From Halomonas denitrificans (GTDB lineage: Bacteria > Pseudomonadota > Gammaproteobacteria > Xanthomonadales > Wenzhouxiangellaceae), in contig JAHVKF010000001.1 of assembly GCA_019800895.1 (NCBI GenBank), positions 124,001-188,000 of the forward strand: a DNA stretch of 64,000 nucleotides, read 5' to 3'. The translations under genes were made by a program, and so were the position numbers. This document shows, in pieces, positions 38,699 to 51,472 of this stretch (positions are counted from its first letter, which is position 1; each line of letters starts with the position of its first letter). Below the pieces are notes generated by a model. It saw only the letters and a program-made list of their open reading frames with translations. It did not search any database and was not told the origin of the DNA.

Positions 38699-41137
38699 TC
38701 AGCCCAGCGACTGGGCGATCCGGAGCAGGTCGGAGAACACCCCGGCGGCGGTGACGTCGGGCCCCGCCCCCGGGCCCTGCACGATCAGCGGGTTGTCGCA
38801 GTAGCGGCGGGTCCGGAACGCGACCACGTTGTCGGTCAGGGCCAGGTGGGCGAAGGGATGGTCGCCGGGCAGCTGCTCCAGGCCGACCCGGGCGCTGCCG
38901 TCGGATGCCAGGCGCGCGGTGTATCGCAGGCACCCACCCGCAGCACGCGCGGCCTCGAGCCGTCGGCTCATCGCCTCGTCCATCTCCGGCAGCGCGTCGA
39001 ATACCGCCTCGGCACCCGACAGGTCGGCGGTGGGCAGCAGTGGATCGATTTCGATGGCGTCCAGGGTCAGCGGAAGACCGAGCTCGCGCCCGAGGATCAC
39101 GAGCTTTCGCGCCACGTCCATGCCGGAAAGGTCGTCGGCCGGATCGGGCTCCGTGTAACCGGCGTCGTGGGCTTCGCGCACCAGGCCCGAGAAGGTCATG
39201 CCGGGCTCGAACCGGTTGAACAGCCACGCCAGCGTGCCCGAGAAGATGCCTTCGATCGAATCCACCCGGTCGCCGCTGTCGACCAGGTCGCGGAGCGTCT
39301 GGACCACCGGCAGCCCGGCCCCGACCGTTGCCTCGTAGCGCCACCGCGCCGGACCGTCCGCGTCCAGCCGGCGCAGCTTGCGGTAGCGTTCCAGGTCGCC
39401 CGCCCCGGCCTGCTTGTTCGGAGTGATCACGTGAATGCCCGCTTCGAGCCACTCGACGTAGCGGGTCGGCGGGACGTCGCTCGCGGTGCAGTCGATCAAT
39501 ACCGCGTGCGGCAGCCGCTCGGCGCGGACGTGGGCCGCCAGGCGCTCGTAGTCGAGGGGTTCACCAGCCGACAGGTCGCCGGCCATGGCAACGTCGGAGA
39601 CCTGCGCATCGTCCAGGACCATTGCGCGGGAATTGGCGACCGCGCGAATCTGCAGGTCCAGCCCGGCGGTTTCGGCCAGGCGCGGCGCGGCATCCCGGAG
39701 TTGACCGAGAAGCGCCCGCCCGACCTGGCCGGGGCCGATCACTCCGATCGACAGGCTGTGGCGCGACAGGTAGAACGCGGCGTGCAGTGCGCGGAGCGCA
39801 CGCTCGGACTGGTCGCGGGTCACCGCGATCGAGATGTTGCGCTCGGAACTCCCCTGTGCGATCGCGCGGACATTCACCCCCGCCCGCCCGAGCGCACCGA
39901 ACAGCCGGCCGGCCACGCCCGGCGCACCGGCCATGCCGTCGCCGACCGCCGCCAGGACCTCGATCCGGTCTTCCTGGCGCACGGCCTGGAGCTGGCCGGC
40001 GTCGATTTCACGGGCAAAGGCCTCGGACAGCAATTGTCGGGCCCGGTCCGCATCGACGGCCGGGACCACGCAGCAGATCGAATGCTCGGAGCTGCCCTGG
40101 GAAATCATCGTCACCGAGATCGCGCCGCGGTGCAGGGTGGCGAACACCCGCTCGGCGGTCCCCGGCACGCCGAGCATGCCGGCGCCCTCGATGTTGACCA
40201 GCGCGAGATCGCGGATCGCCGTCATTCCCTTGACCGGCGGTGTGCCCGAGCCCGCCCGGTCGATGAGCGTGCCCGGCCGATCGGGATGGCGCGTCGACCG
40301 AATGCGGACCGGCACGTCGCGCTGCAGAAGCGGCGACAGCGTCTGGGGATGGAGCACGCGCGCACCGAAATAGGCCAGCTCGAACGCTTCTCGATAGGAA
40401 AGGCGCTCGATGACCTGCGCATTCGGAACCCGGCCCGGATCGGCATTCAGGACGCCGTCGACGTCCGTCCAGATCTGCACTTCACCGGCGTCCAGCAGGG
40501 CCGCCAGGATCGTCGCAGTGAAGTCGCTGCCGTCGCGCCCCAGCGTCGCGATCCTGCCCTGCTCGTCGCGACAGCAGAAGCCGGTCACGACCAGGCGATC
40601 GGGCGCGTCGTTCGTGATCGCCGCCAACCGTTTCCGGCTGTCGTCGAGCAGCGCGATCGGGCCGAGCTCGCCGCGGCGGATCCGGATCACCTCGCGCGCA
40701 TCGACGAAGCGACTGGCCTGGCCGCGAGCCCGGAACGCACCGTCGAGCAGGCGCGCCGACCACTGTTCGCCCAGGGCCGAAACGAGTTCCAGGGCCTCCT
40801 CCGGCACCGAGCCCAGCAGGCCGAAGCTTTCGAGCAGGTGTCGAAGGCGGCGGAAGGACACGGCCATCGGCTCGATCGCCTCGGGCTCCAGACCGAGCAT
40901 CGTGGCGCATTCGAGGTGGCGCGACCGGAGGGCTTCGAAGGCCTCCGGCCAGTCGGCGGCGTCACCTGCGGCGCGCTCGGCCAGGTCGATCAGGGCATCG
41001 GTGGTTCCCTGCATCGCCGAGACCACAACGGCCTGGCGCCGAGCGCCGCTCTCGGCCGTCATCAGGCCGACCACGTGCTCGAACGCTCGGGCATCCGCGA
41101 GGCTGCTGCCGCCGAACTTGTGGACGATCCAGTTCAT
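38699..41137 (-). CDS. thrA: Bifunctional aspartate kinase / homoserine dehydrogenase
   Basis: The 812-residue protein joins an aspartate kinase (KFGGSSLADARAF at the start), a regulatory ACT pair (about 315-460, with GTAERVFATLHRGAISVTMISQGSSEHSI and VNVRAIAQGSSERNISI) and a homoserine dehydrogenase (about 465-812, with VIGPGQVGRALL and TPNKQAGAGDLERY). It catalyses the first and third steps from aspartate to threonine and methionine. The ACT region aligns better with threonine-inhibited ThrA than with MetL. No thrB or thrC follows; the next gene is convergent. Confidence 0.93.
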   Translation of the reverse strand: MNWIVHKFGGSSLADARAFEHVVGLMTAESGARRQAVVVSAMQGTTDALIDLAERAAGDAADWPEAFEALRSRHLECATMLGLEPEAIEPMAVSFRRLRHLLESFGLLGSVPEEALELVSALGEQWSARLLDGAFRARGQASRFVDAREVIRIRRGELGPIALLDDSRKRLAAITNDAPDRLVVTGFCCRDEQGRIATLGRDGSDFTATILAALLDAGEVQIWTDVDGVLNADPGRVPNAQVIERLSYREAFELAYFGARVLHPQTLSPLLQRDVPVRIRSTRHPDRPGTLIDRAGSGTPPVKGMTAIRDLALVNIEGAGMLGVPGTAERVFATLHRGAISVTMISQGSSEHSICCVVPAVDADRARQLLSEAFAREIDAGQLQAVRQEDRIEVLAAVGDGMAGAPGVAGRLFGALGRAGVNVRAIAQGSSERNISIAVTRDQSERALRALHAAFYLSRHSLSIGVIGPGQVGRALLGQLRDAAPRLAETAGLDLQIRAVANSRAMVLDDAQVSDVAMAGDLSAGEPLDYERLAAHVRAERLPHAVLIDCTASDVPPTRYVEWLEAGIHVITPNKQAGAGDLERYRKLRRLDADGPARWRYEATVGAGLPVVQTLRDLVDSGDRVDSIEGIFSGTLAWLFNRFEPGMTFSGLVREAHDAGYTEPDPADDLSGMDVARKLVILGRELGLPLTLDAIEIDPLLPTADLSGAEAVFDALPEMDEAMSRRLEAARAAGGCLRYTARLASDGSARVGLEQLPGDHPFAHLALTDNVVAFRTRRYCDNPLIVQGPGAGPDVTAAGVFSDLLRIAQSLG

Positions 41138-41202
41138 CCGCGTTCCGGGTTCACGTCAGCATCGAGGATAGCCGACCTCGGCGGCGGAACGGCCCGGTCG
41201 GC

Positions 41203-41234
41203 GGAAACGAAGACGCCGGGGCGACCCCGGCGTC
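41203..41234 (-). terminator. Intrinsic terminator of the propeller-amidohydrolase gene
   Basis: On the minus strand GACGCCGGGG and CCCCGGCGTC form a 10-bp stem with a TCG loop, followed by TTCGTTTC. It lies 32 bases past the stop and before thrA. Confidence 0.85.
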
Positions 41235-41265
41235 CTGCAACAGGATAGTGCGCGTGATCGTGCGA

Positions 41266-44200
41266 TCAGTGGTCGTCGTGCGTCCAGCCCAGCGCCCGCG
41301 CCATCGCCTCGAAGCGCTGGTGGGTGGCTTCCTGCCAGGCATCGCCACCCGGGCGCTCGAAGAAGAACGGTTCGCGCGGCTCGGAGACCGGGGCCACCTG
41401 GTCCATCGTGGCGGCGTCGTAGAGTCGGCCGTTGAGCATCGTGTAGGCGACGTTCTGGCTTTCGCGGATGTTCTCGAGCGGGTTGCCGTCGATGACCACG
41501 AGGTCGGCCAGCTTGCCTTCCTCGATCGAACCGATTTCGCCGTCCATGCCGAAGTAGGCCGCCCCATCGATGGTCGCACCGCGGAGGGCCTGGAACGGCG
41601 TGAAGCCGCCCTGCTCCATCATCCAGAATTCCCAGTGCGCTCCGAGACCGGCGAGCTGACCGTGCGCCCCGATGACCACCGGCACCCCGAGCTCGTTGAG
41701 CTCCAAGGCCTCTTCGGCCACGGCGATGTGGTTGTAGTGCTCGTCCGGCGCGGTCGGGCGACGGATCGAGCGCGGATAGACGATCGACCTGGGCGTGAAG
41801 GCCATCAGCCGGTCGTTCTTCCAGACCTCGGTCCGGTCGTACCAGTACTCCTCGCCCATGAGGCCGCCGTAGGCCACCACGAAGGTCGGCGAATACACGA
41901 CCTCGGTCTGGCTCCAGAGCTGGTCGATGTCGGACCGGATGCGCTGCACCGACAGGCTGTGCTCGATGCCTGTGTGGCCGTCGACGATCTGGGTCAGGTT
42001 CTGTTCCAGGCGCATGCCACCCTCGGGAACGACGAGCATGCCGAGCTCGCGACCGGCGCGGAGCACCTGCTGACGCTGATCCCGACGGAGATAGTTGTAG
42101 CTCTTGACCGAGATCGCTCCCTGCTGCTGCTGTCGCCGCACGTGGAACAGGGCGTCCTCGTAGTCGTCGATCCGGGCGGTCGCTCCGGGGAACAGGCCCG
42201 CATAGAGAATCCGGCCGGTCGAGAAGATGCGCGGGGCCAGCGAGCGGCCGGTGCGCTGCAGCTCGGCCATCGAGAAGATGCCCCAGTTGTCGTTCGACGG
42301 ATCGTGAACGGTGGTCACGCCGAATGCGAGGTTGGCGTACTGCATCCAGTTCTGTTTCGGCTGCAGTTGCTCGTTGCTCATCGCGCCGTGGGCATGGGCA
42401 TCGACCAGGCCCGGAATCACCGTGTGGCCGGACACATCGACGACGCGGTATCCGTCCGGGATCTCGACGTCGTCGGCCGCGCCCACCGCTTCGATGGTGT
42501 TCCCGCGGACCAGCACGACGCCGTTCTCGATGATTTCCTCCCGTTCGTAGGCGTCGCGCATCGTGACCACGCGGCCGCCGGTCAGCGCGATCCGGCCGTC
42601 CGGTACATCGGCATCGACCTCGAAGGCGAGGTCCCGGCCTTCCGTGACCGGCTCCGGGAGTTCGTCGGGCGCGCCTTCGAGAAACGCGAACGCATCGTTC
42701 AGCGGTCGCCGGTACAGCGTCGAGCCGTAGGACCAGCCCAGGGTCGAGCCGTCGTCCAGCCAGTGCAGCACCTCCCCGGCTCGCGCCGAGACCTGGCGCA
42801 CCGGATACGCCGACGTCGATGAACTGATCGAGACCGGCTTGCCCGCGGCGAAGAACGGGGCGACGTAGGCGTTGTAGTCCTGGGTGAAGGCAACCCAGCG
42901 GCCGTCGGGTGAAACGCTGTACTCGGTCACCCAGTCGCCGTTGAGGTGCGTACGTTCGTCGTTGCCGTCGAGATCCACGCTCTTGAGCGCGAGCGTGGTC
43001 GTATCCGTCCGCTCCGTGTACAGGATGCGTTCGCCGTCGGCCGAGAACTGCGGATTGCTGCCGCCTTCGACGACCCGGACGGGCTCGCCGCCGTCGACCG
43101 GGACACGGTAGATGCCCGGTCGCTCGGACCAGGTCGGCGAGGTCAGGTAGCCGCCCGTGGTCTTGCGGAACACCACCTGCCGACCGTCCGGCGAGAATGC
43201 CGGTTCGACGTAGTGCCCGGGCTCGTCCGTGAGCACCCGCTCGCCACCACGCCCGATGCGACGGACCCGGACGCTGCCCAACGCTTCGTCGTCGAAGGTG
43301 GTGTAGACCACCGATTCGCCGTCGGGCGAGAACCGCGGGTGGAATTCCCAGTGCTCGTCCTGGTCGGTCAGCCGGCGCCGGCGATCCGAATCGAGATCGT
43401 GGACCCAGACATGACCCAGCGCCTGGTACAGCGCCCGTTCGCCGTCCGGCGAATGCTGGTTCCAGCGCAGCATGCGCAGGTCGACGGTCTCCGGCGCGAC
43501 CGGCGTTTCGAGGCGCAGCGCCGGCTGGACGCGGCGCGTATCGCGGACCCGGAAGGAGATCGCGGAGCGCTCGCCGTCCAGGTTCACGCGATGCAGCCCT
43601 CCGTTGCTCCAGAGGACCAGGCCCTCGCCGTCGGGCAGCCAGGCGAAGCCCGGATAGTTGCCGCGATCTCCGCTGGTCTCCTGCATGTCGCGCGACAGGC
43701 CGTCGAACAGGGTCGTCTCGACGCCCGACTCCAGGTCCTTGATCATCAGGCGGCTGGAGAGTTCGGTCGGGTTGCGCCGGACGAACGCGAGGTAGCCGCC
43801 GTCCGGGGAAGGCACCGGGCGCACCGCGCCGCCGGGCCCCGAAACCACGGTTTCGGTCTCGCCGGTCTCGCGATCGAGGCGCCGGATCGCGAACACGCCG
43901 GCGTTGGCATCCTTGTTGTACTGCCAGACCGTACCGGAGGTCACATCCTGGCTGAAATACAGGTAGCGGCCGTCGGGCGAGAATGCAGGCTCGGCGATGT
44001 TCTTCTGCGACTGCTCGCCGTGCAGCCGTTCGACCAGTTCCACGCCCCCGCCGCCCGAGCGGTGGTACATCCAGATCGAGCCGGCCGGGATCGAGCGCGC
44101 CGAGACGTAGCCCTTGCGCGCCGCGATGAACTCTCCGTCGGGCGTCCAGGCCGGATTGTGCAGCAGCTGGGCCTGCTCGTCGGTCACCTGCTCCAGGTCC

Positions 44201-44634
44201 TCGCCATCGGCCGACATGGTCCAGATGTTCTCGGCACCGCCCCGGTCGCTGATGAACGCGATCCGGCGACCGTCGGGGCTGAAGGTCGGCTGGAAGTCCC
44301 AGGCGATGCCCGAAGTCAGCGGTCGGGCATCACCGCCGCCGACGTCGACCCGGTAGAGGTCGCCGAGGAGATCGAACACCACGGTCCGGCCGTCCGGGCT
44401 GACGGTCACCGTCGACCAGGTCACTTCGTCGGTGTCGATGTCGACCTCCACCCATTCGTCGGGCGGGTCCTGCACGTCCCAGGTCTCGCTGCCCTCGGCG
44501 TCGATGCAACCGTCGCTGTCGGCCGGCGTTTCGCAACCGCCCGGCGTCTCGACCTCGACGGGCGGCTCCTGGGCCAGCGCCGGCGGAACGAAAAACGCGA
44601 TAAAAAACAATGCAATCAGAATCTTGTGAAACAT
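41266..44634 (-). CDS. Exported amidohydrolase with N-terminal TolB-like propeller
   Basis: The 1122-residue protein begins with a signal peptide (MFHKILIALFFIAFFVPPALAQ). Residues 60-650 form PD40/WD40-like propeller blades (FSPDGRRIAFISDRGG, FSPDGRYLYFSQD, FSPDGESVVYTTFDD). The rest is an amidohydrolase domain with the metal motif VDAHAHG near residue 742, the KSYNY block, GHTGIEH with a further His, and a late EEGKLADLVVIDGNPLENI segment typical of the imidazolonepropionase-like group. Such fusions are common in bacteria that degrade peptides and may hydrolyse cyclic amides or dipeptides; the substrate is not known. The gene follows the 5'-nucleotidase with a 54-base gap. Confidence 0.9.
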   Translation of the reverse strand: MFHKILIALFFIAFFVPPALAQEPPVEVETPGGCETPADSDGCIDAEGSETWDVQDPPDEWVEVDIDTDEVTWSTVTVSPDGRTVVFDLLGDLYRVDVGGGDARPLTSGIAWDFQPTFSPDGRRIAFISDRGGAENIWTMSADGEDLEQVTDEQAQLLHNPAWTPDGEFIAARKGYVSARSIPAGSIWMYHRSGGGGVELVERLHGEQSQKNIAEPAFSPDGRYLYFSQDVTSGTVWQYNKDANAGVFAIRRLDRETGETETVVSGPGGAVRPVPSPDGGYLAFVRRNPTELSSRLMIKDLESGVETTLFDGLSRDMQETSGDRGNYPGFAWLPDGEGLVLWSNGGLHRVNLDGERSAISFRVRDTRRVQPALRLETPVAPETVDLRMLRWNQHSPDGERALYQALGHVWVHDLDSDRRRRLTDQDEHWEFHPRFSPDGESVVYTTFDDEALGSVRVRRIGRGGERVLTDEPGHYVEPAFSPDGRQVVFRKTTGGYLTSPTWSERPGIYRVPVDGGEPVRVVEGGSNPQFSADGERILYTERTDTTTLALKSVDLDGNDERTHLNGDWVTEYSVSPDGRWVAFTQDYNAYVAPFFAAGKPVSISSSTSAYPVRQVSARAGEVLHWLDDGSTLGWSYGSTLYRRPLNDAFAFLEGAPDELPEPVTEGRDLAFEVDADVPDGRIALTGGRVVTMRDAYEREEIIENGVVLVRGNTIEAVGAADDVEIPDGYRVVDVSGHTVIPGLVDAHAHGAMSNEQLQPKQNWMQYANLAFGVTTVHDPSNDNWGIFSMAELQRTGRSLAPRIFSTGRILYAGLFPGATARIDDYEDALFHVRRQQQQGAISVKSYNYLRRDQRQQVLRAGRELGMLVVPEGGMRLEQNLTQIVDGHTGIEHSLSVQRIRSDIDQLWSQTEVVYSPTFVVAYGGLMGEEYWYDRTEVWKNDRLMAFTPRSIVYPRSIRRPTAPDEHYNHIAVAEEALELNELGVPVVIGAHGQLAGLGAHWEFWMMEQGGFTPFQALRGATIDGAAYFGMDGEIGSIEEGKLADLVVIDGNPLENIRESQNVAYTMLNGRLYDAATMDQVAPVSEPREPFFFERPGGDAWQEATHQRFEAMARALGWTHDDH

Positions 44635-44688
44635 ATCTATTCCATGACTTGAAGTAAGGCCGAGCGCTGGGCGAATGCCGTGGGTCGG

Positions 44689-45681
44689 TCAGGATGGCGT
44701 GCCGGCTCCGTCGTCGTTGCCGTCGTCCCGTCCGTCGTCACCGGCCTCGTCGGCCGACGCTTCGTCCGGGCCGGAGGACGCCGGTTCGTTGGCCACGCCG
44801 TGCGGGACGTGACCGGTGGCGATGACCTGGCTGGCGCTCTCGCAATGCAGCGCCTGGTCGTCGAAGAAGATGTCCGCTCCGAATGCCCGCAGGAACGTGG
44901 CCTTGTCGCGACCGCCGAGGAACATCGATTCGTCGATGCGGATGCCCCACGCGCGCAGGGTCATGATCACCCGCTTGTGCGCCGGCGCCGAGCGCGCCGT
45001 GACCAGGGCGGTGCGGACCGGCGTCTCGTCGGCAGGGTACGCCGACTGGATGCGGTGGATCGCTTCCAGCACCGCCTTGAACGGTCCGGCACGCAGCGGC
45101 GTCATTGCCGCCTCGCGTTCGCTGGACGAGAACGCTTCCAGGCCCTGGGTCTTGTAGACCCGCTCGGCCTCGTCGCTGAAGATCACCGCGTCCCCGTCGA
45201 AGGCGATCCGCAGCTGCCCGGAACGATTCTCGCGGGTCGCCTGGGGAAGAATGGTCGCCGCTGCGTAGCCGGCCATGAGCACCTTTCGAACGTCTTCGGC
45301 ATTGGCCGAGAGGAACAGGTCGGCGCCGACCGGCTCGATGTAATTGGCCGGGCTGGCCCCGTTCGTGAACACCGCACGCTCGATCTTCAGCCCGTGGTGC
45401 TCGATCGAGTTGAAGATTCGCAGCCCCGTGTCCGCGCTGTTGCGGGAGAGCAGCAGTACCTCCACCCCGGGGTGATCCATCTCGTCGTCGTTCAGCGCGA
45501 GCAGCTTGGTGACCAGGGGGAACGCCACGCCCGGCTGCAGCACTTCATCCTCTCGCTCGCGCTGGTAATCCATGTAGGCCTGGAGGCCTCGCTCCTCGTA
45601 GATCTGGTGGGTGGAATCCAGGTCGAACAAGGCGCGCGAGGAAATCGCGACCACCAGCGGCTTGTCACTGGAATCGATCAT
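44689..45681 (-). CDS. Cytosolic 5'-nucleotidase family protein
   Basis: The 330-residue protein matches the 5'-nucleotidase family related to eukaryotic NT5C1 (PF06189-like): LVVAISSRALFDLDSTHQIYEERGL at the start, VEVLLLSRNSADTGLRIFNSI, RIAFDGDAVIFSDEAERVY and FLGGRDKATFLRAFGADIFFDD. The HAD-like aspartates are present. It should remove phosphate from nucleoside monophosphates in the cytoplasm. The ATG at 45681 is preferred because homologues begin at this point; a GTG 30 codons earlier is also open. The last 30 residues are a low-complexity acidic tail (GDDGRDDGNDDGAG) not needed for catalysis. Confidence 0.85.
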   Translation of the reverse strand: MIDSSDKPLVVAISSRALFDLDSTHQIYEERGLQAYMDYQREREDEVLQPGVAFPLVTKLLALNDDEMDHPGVEVLLLSRNSADTGLRIFNSIEHHGLKIERAVFTNGASPANYIEPVGADLFLSANAEDVRKVLMAGYAAATILPQATRENRSGQLRIAFDGDAVIFSDEAERVYKTQGLEAFSSSEREAAMTPLRAGPFKAVLEAIHRIQSAYPADETPVRTALVTARSAPAHKRVIMTLRAWGIRIDESMFLGGRDKATFLRAFGADIFFDDQALHCESASQVIATGHVPHGVANEPASSGPDEASADEAGDDGRDDGNDDGAGTPS

Positions 45682-45926
45682 CGGCGCGAGACGCGGCACG
45701 AGCGGCGACGCAGGAATGCGCGCATCGAGGAGGGCATCGACATGGCCGAAATGATAGCGCAAGCGCGCCACGCGCAGGCCCGGCCCCGCTCACGGCATCG
45801 GCGCGTTCCGGACGAATCGAACGGCGAGGCGGGACGTCGACCGGCCGCCGAGGCGGCTTTTCAAGGCCGGCGCCAGCGGCTATGCTGGCCGACCAGCCTC
45901 GCCACGCCGTCCGGACCCCGCCCCTC

Positions 45927-47714
45927 ATGCCGCGCCTCCGCCTTCTATCGTCGCTGATCCTGCTTGCGACGCTCTCGCTGGCCACGGCCCAGCCGAACGC
46001 GCACGACACCACCAACGAAGGGTCCCTGGATCGCCTGCTCGACGACATCGAACGGGCGACCTATCGCTCGTCCTCGGTCGACGTCGAGCGACAACTCGAA
46101 GCACTCGAGACCCGGATCGACGACGCCACGCCCCGTCAACAGCACCGCTTCGAACTGCTGCGGATCCGCATCCTGGCCCGAAGCGGGCGGCTCGACGAGG
46201 CGGCCGAGCGCTCAAGCCGCCTGGTCGAATCGCTCGGGGCCATGGATCCGGACCTGGCCCAGCGCGCGCTGAACCTCGCCACCAACGTCCTGGTCGTCGA
46301 CGGCCGCTTCGACGAGGGCTTCCGCTACTTCCGGCGGGCGCTCGATCACGCGCCCGCGGTCGCCGACCCGCAGATGCGTGCTGACACCTACAGCGTTGCG
46401 GCCGAGTTCTACGACCGGATCGGCGAAACCGCGACCGCGGTGTCGTATGCCGATCAGGCGCTGGCCCTGGCCCGTCAGCACGGGCTGGACCGCCAGGCCT
46501 GCATCGCGCTGGAGCGAGGGGCCCGGGCCCTGCTGCACAGCCGGGGCCTGGTGGAGGCCGCTGCACGGATGAACTCGGCCATCACCACCTGCGAGCGAGC
46601 CGGCGAAAGCGTGTTCAAGGGCCAGGCCGAACTCGGCCTGGCGATTGCGCGTCACGAACTGGGCGAGCCGGAGCAGGCGTCGGCGCTGATCGAGCAGGCC
46701 GCGACCACCTTCGCCCGGGCCGAGTTCCCCGAGGGCCTCCTGGAACTGCGCGTGACGCGCGCCGAGTGGGCGCTGGCGGACGGCGACCTGGAGCGGCTGG
46801 AAGAATTGCTTGCGGAGATCGAACCGCAGCTCGACCGCCCCGGCGAACTGGACGTCCGCGCCCGGGCATGGCACCTGCGTGCGGAGCTGGCCGAACGCCT
46901 CGGCGATCGCTATGCCGCTCTGGACGCGTTTCGCCGCGCGATGACGCTACGGCAGGAACGCTCGGAGCGACAGCGCACGATGCGGATCGCGCTGCTGATC
47001 AATGAACAGGACACCGCGGCGCGCTCCCAGGAACTGACGATGCTGCGCGACCGGAACCGGGCGCTGGAGCTCGAGCACGAGCGACGGCAGCAGGCCGACC
47101 TCGGCCTGATCTACGGCGGCAGCGGAGCGCTGGTGGCTGCCATTCTGGTGATCGTCCTGCTGTTCAAGACCGGCAGCGACCGCAAGCGCTTCCAGCGGAT
47201 GTCCCAGCGCGACGGGCTGACCGGCCTGCTCAACCACACACGATTCTTCCAGCTGGCCCACCAGGCCTACCAGCGCTGCCGGCAGCAGGAGCGGCCCTTC
47301 GTCATCGTCGTGGCCGATATCGACCTGTTCAAGCAGATCAACGATGAGCACGGTCACCTGCTCGGCGACGCGATCCTGCAGCGGACCGGCACCTGCCTGC
47401 GCGAGGCCTTCGGCGACGATGCGTTGATCGGCCGGCTCGGGGGCGAAGAGTTCGGTATCGCGCTGCCGGGTGAGGACACCGACGCGGCGGTCGCGCGCAT
47501 CGAGCACCTGCGTGCCGTGATCAACGAATCGCGCGCCGAGAACGAACCGTCGATCACCCTGAGCTTCGGGGTTGCGGAGCGAGGCCGCGAGCGCGATCTC
47601 GATGCACTGTACGCGCGCGCCGATCAGGCGCTCTACGACGCCAAGGACGCCGGACGGAACCGCGTCGTGACCGTCGCCCGGCTGGTCCTCGAATCGGCGC
47701 GGTTCACGACCTGA
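45927..47714 (+). CDS. Sensor GGDEF protein with periplasmic TPR-like domain (probable diguanylate cyclase)
   Basis: The 595-residue protein has a signal peptide (MPRLRLLSSLILLATLSLAT). A helical periplasmic region of TPR-like repeats runs to about residue 380. One membrane helix (LIYGGSGALVAAILVIVLLF, near 400) and a C-terminal GGDEF domain (SQRDGLTGLLNHTRF, VVADIDLFKQINDEHGH, GRLGGEEFGIALPG) follow. The loop GGEEF suggests active c-di-GMP synthesis. The RxxD inhibitory site is not in its usual place. A charged helix near residues 355-395 probably transmits the signal to the membrane. It is divergent from the 5'-nucleotidase and convergent with serS. The ATG at 45927 is chosen because the signal peptide then begins the protein. 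Confidence 0.9.
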   Translation: MPRLRLLSSLILLATLSLATAQPNAHDTTNEGSLDRLLDDIERATYRSSSVDVERQLEALETRIDDATPRQQHRFELLRIRILARSGRLDEAAERSSRLVESLGAMDPDLAQRALNLATNVLVVDGRFDEGFRYFRRALDHAPAVADPQMRADTYSVAAEFYDRIGETATAVSYADQALALARQHGLDRQACIALERGARALLHSRGLVEAAARMNSAITTCERAGESVFKGQAELGLAIARHELGEPEQASALIEQAATTFARAEFPEGLLELRVTRAEWALADGDLERLEELLAEIEPQLDRPGELDVRARAWHLRAELAERLGDRYAALDAFRRAMTLRQERSERQRTMRIALLINEQDTAARSQELTMLRDRNRALELEHERRQQADLGLIYGGSGALVAAILVIVLLFKTGSDRKRFQRMSQRDGLTGLLNHTRFFQLAHQAYQRCRQQERPFVIVVADIDLFKQINDEHGHLLGDAILQRTGTCLREAFGDDALIGRLGGEEFGIALPGEDTDAAVARIEHLRAVINESRAENEPSITLSFGVAERGRERDLDALYARADQALYDAKDAGRNRVVTVARLVLESARFTT

Positions 47715-47721
47715 GTCGGAC

Positions 47722-50605
<2,884 letters not shown>

Positions 50606-50611
50606 CGCGCG

Positions 50612-51469
50612 CTATCGCTGCTGGTCGAGATACCGGAAGAAGTCCGAGCCCGTATCGAGCAGCATGACGTCACGCTGGCCGCCGAAGCTGGCCTCGTAGG
50701 CCTCGAGACTGCGCAGGAACGCATAGAACTCCGGGTCGCGCTGGTAGGCATTGGCGTAGATTTCGGTCGCCCGTGCATCGCCCTCACCACGAATTCGCGC
50801 CGCATCACGCTCGGCTTCGGCGAGCAGGACCCGCACCTGGCGATCGGCCTCGGCCTGGATTTCTTCGGCCCGTTCGCGACCCAGCGACCGCAGCTCGTTG
50901 GCGAACTCGGTCCGCTGCGTTTCCATCCGATCGAACACCGAGTCGAGCACTTCCTCGGTCAGCTCGATCTTCTTGATCCGGACATCGTTGACTTCGATGC
51001 CGAAGTCGCCGACCCGCTCGTTGGCGCGCGCCTGGATCGTGCTCATCATGTCGCGACGCTGCTCCGACACGACCTCCGACAGCGTCCGCTGTGCAAACTC
51101 GTCGCGGAGGTCGTTGCGGAACAGCTGCGCCAGACGCGAGCGGGCGATCGCCAGATCGCCGCCGGACGTCGACGTGTAGAAACGCGACGGATCGACGATC
51201 CGCCACTTGACGTAGTAATCGACCTCGACGAACTTCTGCTCGGCGGTGTTCATTCGCTCCGGCGGCATGTCGAGGGTGATCAGGCGGCGGTCGAACTTGA
51301 CCACGTTGTTGATGAACGGCGTCTTGAAATGCAGCCCGGGCGAATAGTCGTCGCGGATGATCTCCCCAAGGCGGAATTTCAGCGCCGACTCGGTTTCATC
51401 GACGATGAACACGCTCTGCAGGCCGACCACGAGGGCGATGACGACCAGGATGGGAATCAGGATTCTCAT
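50612..51469 (-). CDS. hflC: Protease modulator HflC
   Basis: The 285-residue SPFH/band-7 protein has one N-terminal membrane helix (ILIPILVVIALVVGLQSVFIV) and a periplasmic band-7 domain with long helices. HflC and HflK form a large cage around the FtsH protease in the inner membrane and limit its access to membrane substrates. The gene begins three bases after hflK. The usual helical region rich in Ala, Glu and Arg is present near residues 190-245. Confidence 0.96.
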   Translation of the reverse strand: MRILIPILVVIALVVGLQSVFIVDETESALKFRLGEIIRDDYSPGLHFKTPFINNVVKFDRRLITLDMPPERMNTAEQKFVEVDYYVKWRIVDPSRFYTSTSGGDLAIARSRLAQLFRNDLRDEFAQRTLSEVVSEQRRDMMSTIQARANERVGDFGIEVNDVRIKKIELTEEVLDSVFDRMETQRTEFANELRSLGRERAEEIQAEADRQVRVLLAEAERDAARIRGEGDARATEIYANAYQRDPEFYAFLRSLEAYEASFGGQRDVMLLDTGSDFFRYLDQQR

Positions 51470-51472
51470 GGA

